Program-made: the position numbers and the translations under genes | The notes under the pieces: model-generated | Database searches by the model: none | Told to the model about the DNA's origin: nothing | The model's input: the letters and a program-made list of their open reading frames with translations, nothing else | Shown here: piece by piece, positions 22,924 through 32,324 of the stretch | How the letters are laid out: each line of letters begins with the position of its first letter | Numbering within the stretch: the first letter of the stretch is position 1 | Source: Asterochloris sp. CNOR1 | Taxonomy: Eukaryota; Chlorophyta; Trebouxiophyceae; Trebouxiales; Trebouxiaceae | NCBI GenBank assembly: GCA_963969365.1 | Contig: OZ017749.1 | Coordinates: 496,001 to 560,000 of the forward strand | Length of the DNA: 64,000 nt | Reading direction: 5' to 3'

Positions 22924-25900
22924 ATGTCAGTGGCCATTCCTACAAACATGGCCACTGCCGGCCATCCTGCCTCCCCTGGCGCAGCAAAGGCTCTGACAGC
23001 CCTCAAGCAGGCTCTGCATGGCCTGCAGAGCGGTCAGACGCTGGTGCAGCTTGTCCAGGGAGCTCCGAACAACGGCGAGCTTGCCTCCGCAGTCTGCGCC
23101 TGCATGCAGGAAGCCTGCGGTGAGCTGATCGCCGTGTGGCATAGGTCGCCTGCATTGCAAGCGCCAAGCAAAAGTGCTGCCTGGCCAGCATCACTGCCTG
23201 TCTGCTGCAGGAAAAGCACACACGCCCACTGATGCTGCTCCCTGCAAACAGGACCTCGGCAGCGCACTCAGCACCACCCAGGTGTCCTGCCTCCACCCCA
23301 GGTGACTGCCGAGCAGGGCAGGCAGCTACCTGCTGCATTGGCAGCTGAGGTTTGAGCATGTCATTTGTGCGTCCTTCAGGACCTAGTCCTGCAGCACCCG
23401 CTGCTTGCAATCTGTACCCAACAGGGGTGCTGCTTGAGAAACTCCCTGTCCATGCTGTGCTGCAGGGGCAAACAAGAGTTGGCCTTTGTGGAGGACAGGA
23501 TGGTGCTCCGCACCAAGGCACATGATGTCGCTGTCCCATATAGTGCCATCAAGCACGTGGCTGTGAGTTGTTTTGTTTGGCTGGCTGGTGGTGTTGACCT
23601 TGGCCGGGCATGGGTCCATTCCTGCTGACATGACCTGCCACAGCATGTTCGACATGTGTGAGCTCATTGCTGGCTAGAGGCTGCCACAGTGTGCATGCGT
23701 GCGGGCGTGGGTGCTCCTCCAGGCTGCCATGAAGCCAGGGCTGCCACTCAGGCATGTATGATGCGCTGCAGATCCTTGAAAGATTGCCAGGGGACACAAA
23801 GGGGCAGGTGCTGCTCTTCATTCACCTTGACAGGTAGACGCAGAGGGCACCGAATACCCTGTAGCAAGGTTCGAGCCTGCTTTGCCTGGAAGCACTAGCA
23901 CAGACATCAAGAAGGGGGCTGCTGCCATGCAGGTCTGCACACATCATGAATGGCAAGACTTCACTGCCTGCCATCATAATGCAGGTGGGCTTTTGCCAGG
24001 GACCCATGTCTTGTTTGCTGGATGTACCGTGGCACAGGCCGATATGCTGGCAGGTGGCTGGTGACCTCATCTGGCTGCATGCTCGGTGCACTACACGGCA
24101 GTTGTAGCTTGCTGGGCCCTTGTGCAAGGTAGAGCTGACAGGCTGTGCACCCTGTAGTGCAGACCCTGACGACTGACAAGGTGGACCTGCCACACCCCAA
24201 GACCGCTGGGGGGCGTGTGCAGGGCCTGGCGTCTGTGGTGCTTTGCCAGATATTTGGGTGAGGATTGCACTGGGAGGAGCTTTATGCTGGCTGCTCACCT
24301 GGTGTGACCATCTGCCGCCTTGGGCAGGCAGCAGACTTGGCCTGTGCCTGCCCATTGCTGGGCAAGTGGGCTGTGCGCCTGCCCAGCCCATTGCCATGTC
24401 CTGCAAATCCTGTCCTGCTGCTGCTCAGGATCATGGGCGTCAAGACCTTTGTGTCTCCTTCAGAGGATGTGTTCAGGGCCAGCGCAGGCAGCATGGGCAT
24501 TGAAGCTTTTGTGAAGGTCAGAGCAGCCCTGCATGCAGGCACTGCAGCCTTGCTATGGAACAGTGCCTGACATGAGGCTCATGTAGGTCTGGGGACGGCC
24601 CAGCACCTGAAACCCCCGCCAGCAAGCTCTGAGAGGCTGCGGCTGTGGGTTGGGACGCTGACTAGGTGTGGGAGCATTCAGCCGATGTCATAGGCTGCAT
24701 GAAGGCCGCCTCTTTCCAAGCCTCAGTTGTAGCAGCTTGCCTCCTACAACCTGCCAACAACTGCTGTAGGTGACTCAGGGAAGCCTCTTCCTCATGAGCA
24801 CCGCGATTTGCTTCATCCCAAAGGTCAGTCGGTGGCAAGCCCACATCTGTGCTGTACACTTGGTGGCAGGCTGTCAGCTCAAAAAGCCTTTTGATGCCTA
24901 GATTAGCATGCAGCAGACCAGGGGAGCCGCTCGGATGACAGCACCAAGTGTGTGGAACAGTGCTTCTGCGTGGGTGCAGCCGCAGCTGTTCATCCCCCTG
25001 AGTGACGTGAGGACAGTGGAGGTGGCCAGAGCTACAGGGGGTTCCTCCACCTTTGATTTATATGTGTACCTCAATGATGGCACTGCGCATGAGTTCAGTC
25101 AGATCAGCTGCCAGGAGTTGAATGGGTGAGGTCTCTTTCCAGGAGCCTGTCTGCTTCACATCTCTGACAGTGAGAATGCCCTTTGAGAGCTTGTTGGACT
25201 GTGACTGCATTGTGCAGCTTGCTTTCATTGACAGCTCCCGTGTCCTTGACCACCTTCAGCTGAGCAGCTTGACTGGTGAGGTGTTGAGCCTGGAAGTGCA
25301 GCTGCAGGTGAGCAGCTCGGCTTGTGAGACTTTGAGCCTATGTCTGCAGAGTGATGTACTACATTAGTAGCAGGCATCTGAAGCAGGGGCACGGCGATGA
25401 GGGCTCCTCAGATGACAATGAGCCACCTGCTGCCACCGCCTATGCCAATGAAGGGGCAAATGCTGACATGTCAGATGACGAGGTCAGCCGTCAGGGCAGC
25501 CAGCATGTTTGCAACAGGATGGTCTGTGGGCCTCCTGGACCGTCCGCGTCATGTGCCAGATGGTTACTGCTGGGGCCCAGTGCCAAGGCATGCTGGACAG
25601 CAAACTGGAAAGGAGTGGTGTTGTGGCCAGTGTTTGCGTCAGGGGCCTGCTTCCGCTTTGTCAGATGACTTCAGCTACCTCACCATGTTGGCCTGCCTGC
25701 AGTGCTTGCTGATGGCTGCTTGGCCGGACATTGGCTCTTGCTGCAGCTGTTGCGTGCCCACAAAGATGCATTGGCACGCTGGGGAAAGGGCCTTGGCCCT
25801 TGCTTAGATGCCTCCCAGACTTGACATGCAGGACAGCGACTTTGACCCTGAGGGCTCTTCAGATGGTGAGGCCAAGCCGGCAGCCAGGCGACAGCAGTCT

Positions 25901-26233
25901 GAGGGTGTGCAGGGCTCCACACGTAAAGAGGAGGACGATGCAGAGGTGTGCAGTGTGTCGTACACATGCAAATTAGCAGTCAATGCAGTAACTCTCCTTA
26001 TGTCAAGCGTAAAGCAGGCAGGCCTTGTCCCCGCTTGTTGAACAAAGTGCTCAGGCTTTTTGTATTGCCTTGTGCAGGCAGCTGAAGAGCCTGAGGACTC
26101 AGATCAGGAGAGCGATGAGGACGAGGACTCTGAGATCGAGCTGGTCAGCGATGAGGACCTGCCCTCAGCTGCGGTGCAGCGTCGGATTGTGGCAGAGGAG
26201 CAGGCACTGCCCATCAAGAAACGCAAACGCTGA
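22924..26233 (+). CDS. Histone chaperone with Rtt106-type PH domains and acidic tail
   Basis: Rtt106/Pob3-family chaperones bind H3-H4 through tandem PH domains. Exons, phased by hand: 22924-23119, 23380-23413 (34-base mini-exon, tentative), 23466-23562, 23772-23833, [one small joint unsolved], 24163-24257, 24429-24516, 24980-25125, 25350-25482, 25832-25945, 26078-26233. Diagnostic segments are LAFVEDRMVLRTKAHDVAVP, LERLPGDTKGQVLLFIHLD, DKVDLPHPKTAGGRVQGLAS, VSPSEDVFRASAGSMGIEAF, PLSDVRTVEVARATGGSSTF and FDLYVYLNDGTAHEFSQI, in the order expected for the Rtt106 domain. The C-terminus is acidic (DSDQESDEDEDSEIELVSDE) and ends in a nuclear-localisation-like KKRKR. About ten residues expected between the 24429 and 24980 exons were not found, so a small exon is probably missed. 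It could instead be described as FACT Pob3/SSRP1-like. Confidence 0.78.
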
Positions 26234-26700
26234 CATGTCCTTATGCCCTGCCGATTCGTTTTGAATCCTTGAATGCTTCTGCCTGCTTGAGCCAGAACCC
26301 TCTAAGCCCACCATGGAGCCAGAACATCATATAGGCGTTCAGGAGGGACATACTCCTGCATCAAATGAGGAATGCTGAGGTCCTGAGCGTGCTGTATGGG
26401 CAGATGTTGCAGAATGGTGATTTCACTATGGATGGTGCTCAGGCAGTATTTGCACATCTGGAGTCCTCAGCAATAGGAGCCCTGTCAAACATTCGAGAGG
26501 GACTGCTGGGACCTGACAGGCAGCGTAAAAATGGGTGCCCATCAGCAGATCGCACCGTTGGCAGTTCCCAGCATGGATGATCAATTTGAACTATACCTGC
26601 AACGTTGCAAGTTAGCAGCTGACCAGCTTATGAATTAGCTTGAGTCTGATGATTCCATTGCAGAAATGCGCAAGCCTGCATGAAGTCATCAGCTTTACAT

Positions 26701-26792
26701 GTCTTGGTCTGCTTTGGTGCATCTGCTACCAGGACTCAGCATAAGCGTTATGCTGAACCAGGGCGGCAGATAGCATCAAAGCAGACCAAGAC
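26701..26792. repeat. Long near-perfect hairpin, 45-base arms, 3-base loop
   Basis: The left arm starts GTCTTGGTCTGCTTTGGTGC and ends CTCAGCATAA. After a GCG loop, the right arm runs TTATGCTGA ... GCATCAAAGCAGACCAAGAC. Read as reverse complement, the right arm matches the left over about 45 positions with a few mismatches and one-base bulges; the outer 16 bases and inner 9 bases pair perfectly. It sits about 470 bases downstream of the Rtt106-like stop. It could be a microRNA-type precursor, a miniature inverted-repeat element, or a 3'UTR stem. No flanking target-site duplication was obvious. Confidence 0.85.
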
Positions 26793-28450
26793 ACATAAGG
26801 CTGAGGATCACATGCATGCTTGCAAAGTTGTGTGCAAATTCAACTTGCAGCATACCAGGCAATGCCAGGTTTTGACAAAAGATGTCCTGAGCACTTCTAG
26901 ATGTGAAATTCCTTATAAAGACATGACTTGCTCTGACAGGCATAGGGTGGGCGATCGAGCCCTGGCGACGTCCATGCTGCTGGAAGATGGGCTGTAGCGG
27001 TAATCACACCCGCAGCGGGGGCCACATGGGGTGGAGAACCCTGGAGCAGCCTGCTGCTGTGTCAGACCCTGGGCAGCATGCCCTGTCTGCTGTGATGCTG
27101 TATGGGCTGCCGCCTGCCCAGTCTGCTGTAGAGCTGTATGAGCCGCCGTTGCAGAGCACATGCTAAAGGCTGTGATGTGCACTGAAAGCAGTCAGCAGTG
27201 GGGCAGCCAAGAGCAGAGGGGCCAATGAGCCACCTGCTGCCTTGGCCATAGCGTGCAGTGCATTGCACGCTGAACGCCTTTCAGCAACTGTGATGAGGCC
27301 CAAGCCATACTGGCACCACTTGCCATGTCACTGTCTGTATAGTTCCAGATCCGACACACTCAGTCCTGAAATAAGCCACGTCGAAGCCTGACATGGCAAC
27401 TGCAACTCAAGGCCAACTGCAGCCTGAGCAGGCTCCCCACCATCCACATTTAAGCTCGTCATGCACCCCTGCAGTGCCATTTAGCGCCTGCCCACCTGAG
27501 GCCAACGCCCTGTTGCCTTATATGCTGCCGCCGCCAGGGCTGGGTGCCACCTGCTGCTCCTCTGCCTGAGCTCCAGGCCCTACTGGCCCCTGGGCTGCTC
27601 CAGAGCCCTGGTGGGCGGCATCAGGGCTCCTTGAGGGCACATGCGGAGCAGGGGACTGCTCATTTGGGTGATGCTATGTGGCTCGGCAGAGGTGTTGCGC
27701 CCCCTGTGCCCCCCTATACGGTCTTATTGTCTGGCAGGCATGCAGGCAGGGATGCCAGAAGCTGACGATTCAGTCTGTCGATGATGCTTGGCAACCCTTC
27801 AGCTGAAGCGCTCACTCTTGGGTCTATGTAGGGCTGTTTTGCCTTTTTCGCCGAGCAGCTGCTCTGTAGATGTGGCAGCCCCACCTGCAACGCCCATCCA
27901 GTACACCAACCCACTTTGCTCTGCCTCGGCACCTGCCTCCTGGGGTGCCACTCACCGTTACCAAGGGCTCCTGTCATGATGGCACTCGGGCTTCCTCCAG
28001 CAGCCCTGGGGACAGCAGGCAAGAAAGGGATGGATTCAGCTGTAGCAGCATCTGACATCTCAAAGCCTGGTTGCATAGAAGCCACCACCCCTGGCAAAGG
28101 CAGGGGCATCGCAGATGCCCACAGCTGACCACCCCGGCCAATACTAGCTCTGTTTGAGGGACAGCCAGGGGCCCAAAGGCACTGCCCAGCTCAGCTGACT
28201 CAGCTTCATGGGCCAAGAACCAGTTCATCTAAGCATGAATCGTGTACATCTTTGTCTGGGAGGCATACACAGGCAGCATGGCTGCCTTATATCACCTCCC
28301 TACCTGGAATGTTGGCCCTGCCTGCAAAACACTCCCTTGTGAAGATCTGATTGCTGACAGTCTTGATCTCCCCACCGGGGTAGATGGAGACCTGCAGGTA
28401 TCCACTTGCGCCAAGGAATCTGGGCACTGATGACCAATTCTCAAGTCAAC

Positions 28451-28494
28451 GATGTGGCCCTGAGGGGTCACACCATACCCCTCAGGGCCACATC
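28451..28494. repeat. Perfect 18-base inverted repeat with 8-base loop
   Basis: GATGTGGCCCTGAGGGGT is followed after CACACCAT by its exact reverse complement ACCCCTCAGGGCCACATC. The arms are GC-rich and would fold stably. It lies in the unresolved region and is not obviously within a coding exon. Confidence 0.9.
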
Positions 28495-29347
28495 AATGCC
28501 ATTGAATGTGGTCCTCAGTACTCTGCATTGAAGGACAGAGTGTTTGGGAACCAGGTGACATCACAACTCTTGTATACAGAGTGCTGCCAAGGAAATGTGC
28601 TCATGTCACGCTTTCAATCTTGGATCCATCCCAGGACAGCTGGACTTTAGTTTGCTTTCGGCCAGGAGACATCAGCACGCCACAAGCGGCTTGGCAGGCT
28701 CTGCCAGAGCTGCACTTGCCCCCTGACAGAAATTTGCCTCACAGTTGACCCAGGCAGACAGCATAGACAGCAGATAGACCTTACATTTGGCTTATGACAG
28801 ACCTGATATTGCCCCACAGAGCACCCCCATCAGGGTTCAGCCCGGGCATGGCAACCCAGCACAGTGCTGAAAAGCATGGCTGACCTCATCAGACTTGTTA
28901 AGGGCAGCCTCTTCTTGAGTGCAATGCCGCCTTCTCCCCTCTGGCGCCCCTGCTCTCTGAGCTGCATCCAGCTCAAAGGTGACAGCAGCATGCGACCTGT
29001 CCACAGGCCTTCAGATCTTGGGCAGCAATATGTGAAGGTCGCCCACAGCTCCCTTCCATTGCTGGCTGCAACACAGGGTGGCAGGCTGAGTTCGATGAGG
29101 ACTCCGCAGCTGTGACCGCTGGCACCACCTGAAGGGCTTCCACACCACACTTGAGAAGGGTGGCGGGAGGTCTGCAAAAGCACACCACCTCCAGCAGCAC
29201 AAAGACAACACACATGCACTTGCAAGGTCTGGCAAGTGCTGCATTAGCAGCTCGTTGCAGCCAAGCGCCTTGCTGCACCTACCCCCTTACAGGACCTTCA
29301 GTGAACAGCCCCAGAAAGACAGAGCACCAACTCCAAAGGGTTTGCAC

Positions 29348-29581
29348 CAAATGCAAGGCGCCTTGCTGCATGTAGCGTCGGAGCTTCCACAGCAGCTCCC
29401 ATGCCGGCATGTGATCGTCCTGCCCATAAGTCCAGGACTGCAGAGTCGTCTTGGCAAGGTCCTCTCTCTGCTGCTTGTTGAGCCTGCCTGCAATGACTGA
29501 CCCTTGCCTGTCTGCCAGCACCTGCAGGATGGCCAGGCCGTCTGCTAACCGCTGGGCCACAGCTGGGTGATTGAGAGCCAT
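29348..29581 (-). CDS. Probable first exon of an unknown minus-strand gene
   Basis: An ATG at 29581 opens 78 codons starting MALNHPAVAQRLADGLAILQ. The protein is helical and amphipathic (including LNKQQREDLAKTTLQSWTYG and PAWELLWKLRRYMQQGALHL), with codon use like the neighbouring real genes. A donor-like GTGCAA follows at 29347, in phase 0. The segment ATGCAGCAAGGCGCCTTGCA near its end is echoed downstream on minus (about 29275-29250) as GTGCAGCAAGGCGCTTGGCT, the exon-edge duplication seen beside genuine exons elsewhere here. I do not recognise the family; later exons are unresolved. Confidence 0.5.
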
Positions 29582-29633
29582 GCATTAGCGAGGCACCTTA
29601 TTGCACATATGCTTGCAATGCAAACGACAGATG

Positions 29634-29940
29634 ACACAGCATCTGAGCCGGGTGTTCAGCTGGCCAGTGGCATGTGCAGGCAGGGGCAATGCACCTGGAG
29701 ACGTGCGCGAGAGTGGCATACACAGACAGGGCCGCGCAGCAGCTGAAGCTATGTCATGCTAGCCAGGGACATGTGCATGCAGGAGCAATAAGCCTGGGTT
29801 GTGGGCTAGCCACTAGCACACTCAGACAAGGCCAATGCAGCATCTGAGCCTGGCGCGCTGCTAGCCAGTGGCGGGTACAGACATAAACAATGCAGCATTT
29901 GAGCCTGATGATGTGCCAGCCAGTGACATTTGGGGCGCTG
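29634..29940. repeat. Diverged tandem repeat, about four units of 55-90 bases
   Basis: Units contain GCATCTGAGCCTGG or variants, then GCTAGCCAGTGGC or variants, then a CAGACA...CAATG stretch. Copies begin near 29639, 29757 (partial), 29839 and 29893. The array lies between the unknown minus gene's start (29581) and the fatty-acid hydroxylase gene, so it is probably intergenic. Confidence 0.7.
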
Positions 29941-30513
29941 CATGCATTGAGACATGATCAGCATGAACTTGGCAGTGTGAGCCACTGCCAGCAACACCCA
30001 ATGAAGCTGTGCAATGATCAGAGCCTCACATGAGCTGAGCAGATCTGGCTTGAGCCAAATCTCACAGCAGAGTCCCTCCTGAAAGCCTATCTGATGTCCT
30101 GGCACAGCTGTCCGCCCTCCATTTGCGCCAGCAGAGACCTGTGCTGATAGCACGGGGGTTTCATGCTAGAACTGGGAGCGCATGCCCCCGGAGCATCGGT
30201 GCCATCACAGCTTCTGAGTACAAAGGCATCATCGGGCCACAGCTGAAGTTGATGCCAAGCAGTTTCAGCGGCACGGGAGGCCACTGACTGGGCACAACAC
30301 ACCATCAATCACAGCAGAGGTGTACATCGTAGATCAGACCATATATTGTCAGCATCTGTGCTGTCCAGACAACATCAAATCATGGTGCTCGGCGTGCAGG
30401 TGGGCATGTATTGCTGCCACAGCAACTGTCTGCATGCTGAACTGTTGTGCTAAAGCTGCAGAATCTGGTAACACCCTCCACCGCACACTTACTGCATAAA
30501 GCTGGCACTGCAG

Positions 30514-32056
30514 GAGGCTCTCATAGGTGTGGGTGGAGGGCTTGCTGTGGCATCAGGCAGCTGGGTGGCTGAGGAGGCAGGATCTCTAGTCTGCAAGACT
30601 CTCTGTCGACATGGCATCATTTCACGCTTCAGTGCAAGGCCACCTCTGGACCAGCATGCCCCAGACAACTTCTGGTCCATTGCAATCCCATACACGGGCC
30701 TCTACTGGGTTGGTGAGCACCTGCCTGGTACAGACCTGAGCTGCTTGGCCTGCACGCCTATACCATACAGCTGTGACGCTGTGCTGCATGCATGGCCCCC
30801 TGCAAGCAGCTCTCTGGCCTGCACGCATGCGCCATGCCCGTCCTGACATTGCGCTGCATGCATGGGCCCTCCACTGGGCTGGCAGGCAGCTCGCTGGCCT
30901 GCATGCATGCACTCCACCTTCCCTGCTCTGATCGTCAACTGCATGTCTACAGTGGCTCGCAACTGGAACCAGCTGGCTGCGACAGCCCAGCCAAGTTTCT
31001 CCCCTCTCCATATCTGGCTCTTTGTGCTGGTTGCAATGATTGCACACGACGCTTGGTTCTTCCTGACCCACACAGCCATGCACCGATTCAAATGGCTGTA
31101 CAGGCATGTACATGCCAAGCACCACACACTAGGCAGCAATTGCTCACCATTAGGTGAGAGAGCCCCATTCCTGGGCCGGCCCTTTCTGTGGCACCTTGGG
31201 ACTTGCTGTGCCCTCAACCGACCTGGTTGGGCCTGTGCTGAGCTGTTTGCTGCGCCCGTGCAGGCACAGCATTCACAGACGCCGCTGATGTAGGTCTCTG
31301 CTTTGCAGCCTTCCACGCTGCACTCATGCTCTTCCTCCTTCAACTCCCCTCCTGGAACCCAGTCGCTGTAGTGTGCCTCATTGCAATTGAGGTGAGCCCC
31401 CGCTTGTGACTGTCCATGCGCACAAGTGAGCTGTACGGCAGGGGCACCATGGGCTCGGAGAGGAAGGCAGGGCTTTTGGCAAGCTGCCTGCAAGAGGCAA
31501 TGCTCAGACAGCTGTTGCGGCTGCTCCCTCAATGGGAACAATTTGCATTGGCAACCACGATCAGCCCCTCATACAGCTGCTGCAGTTGCTGCTGATGATG
31601 TTCTCCCTTGGCATGTGCAGGTCGTCACAAATATTGAAGGGCACTGTGGGTACCGCTTGCCCTTGTGGCTACATCTGATCTGCACAGGTGAGTACTGAGC
31701 CTGTGCTACTTGCCTGACACTAAGTGCTGGCACATCATAATCAAGCATACTACCAGAGTGTTGGACCACTTCTGCTTGACCTCTCAACAACAGCAGGGGA
31801 ATGCGCTGCCTAGCTTGGAATGCTTGCAGTTGTCAAGCCTGCACTCGGCAAGCGCTGTGGCCCGCCTCTCAGAAGGCTGCTTCAAGACGTGCTCTCTCCC
31901 ACTGCAGGTGGCATAGGGCTTCTCCCCTTTGCTGCATCTGCAAGGACACACTACATCCACCACATGGAGCCCAGACAAAACAAGGCTCTGTACTTCACAC
32001 ATCTTGATAGGTTGGCGGGTACATTCTCTGATACACATTGCCTCATCAAGGATTGA
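30514..32056 (+). CDS. Fatty-acid hydroxylase / sterol-desaturase superfamily membrane enzyme, 5' exon missing
   Basis: Members are di-iron membrane oxygenases that hydroxylate or desaturate lipids, usually in the ER. Exons: about 30514-30712, 30953-31153, 31309-31391, 31621-31687, 31908-32056, all phase-consistent. The histidine boxes are clear: HDAWFFLTHTAMH, then HVHAKHH, then HYIHHMEPRQN, with EGHCGYRLP between them. Hydrophobic segments (IWLFVLVAMIA and AALMLFLLQLPSWNPVAVVC) are as expected for membrane insertion. The first listed exon has no in-frame ATG and begins after an acceptor (CACTGCAG), so at least one 5' exon lies upstream and was not found. The protein stops six residues after DTHCL, typical of the smaller members. 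Substrate (sterol, fatty acid or ceramide) cannot be told from sequence. Confidence 0.87.
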
Positions 32057-32324
32057 CCCCAGCTGATGTGAGTATGTGTCTGTTGACGCCCAGAACTGCA
32101 CATTGCACCCCATGGCCCCTGCTTTGCTGAGAGGCATACAAAACCAAATGTTCGAACCCAGCTGATGCTGCAAACAGTGTTGACTTGTATCCCCCTTCGT
32201 ATATATGCTTTGAATTTAGGTCAACAACAGTGGGCAGTGTGGAAGTCAACAGAAAGTAACCAGAACTCCCTATAGCCTGCGCAATGGGGATGTGTTCAGT
32301 GTGTTTAAAGACTGGTTCGGGATA

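Larger units (their letters stand above)
26234..30513. other. Mostly unresolved stretch with weak minus-strand coding signal
   Basis: After the Rtt106-like stop codon there is no clear plus-strand gene until 30514. Minus-strand stretches with protein-like composition occur at 29581-29348 (listed separately), around 29140-28990 (short segments between CAG acceptors and GT donors, open in more than one frame), 28210-27970 (residues like MQPGFEMSDAATAESIPFLP) and 27880-27720. They may belong to one gene reading leftward, but I could not build a phase-consistent chain or name a family. The region also holds two palindromes and a tandem repeat, listed separately. Confidence 0.35.

Noticed and set aside
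30529-30846. Open frame beginning at 30529 as start of the hydroxylase
   Set aside because: The codon there is GTG, not ATG, and the frame is open upstream to an acceptor at 30513, so it is an internal exon.
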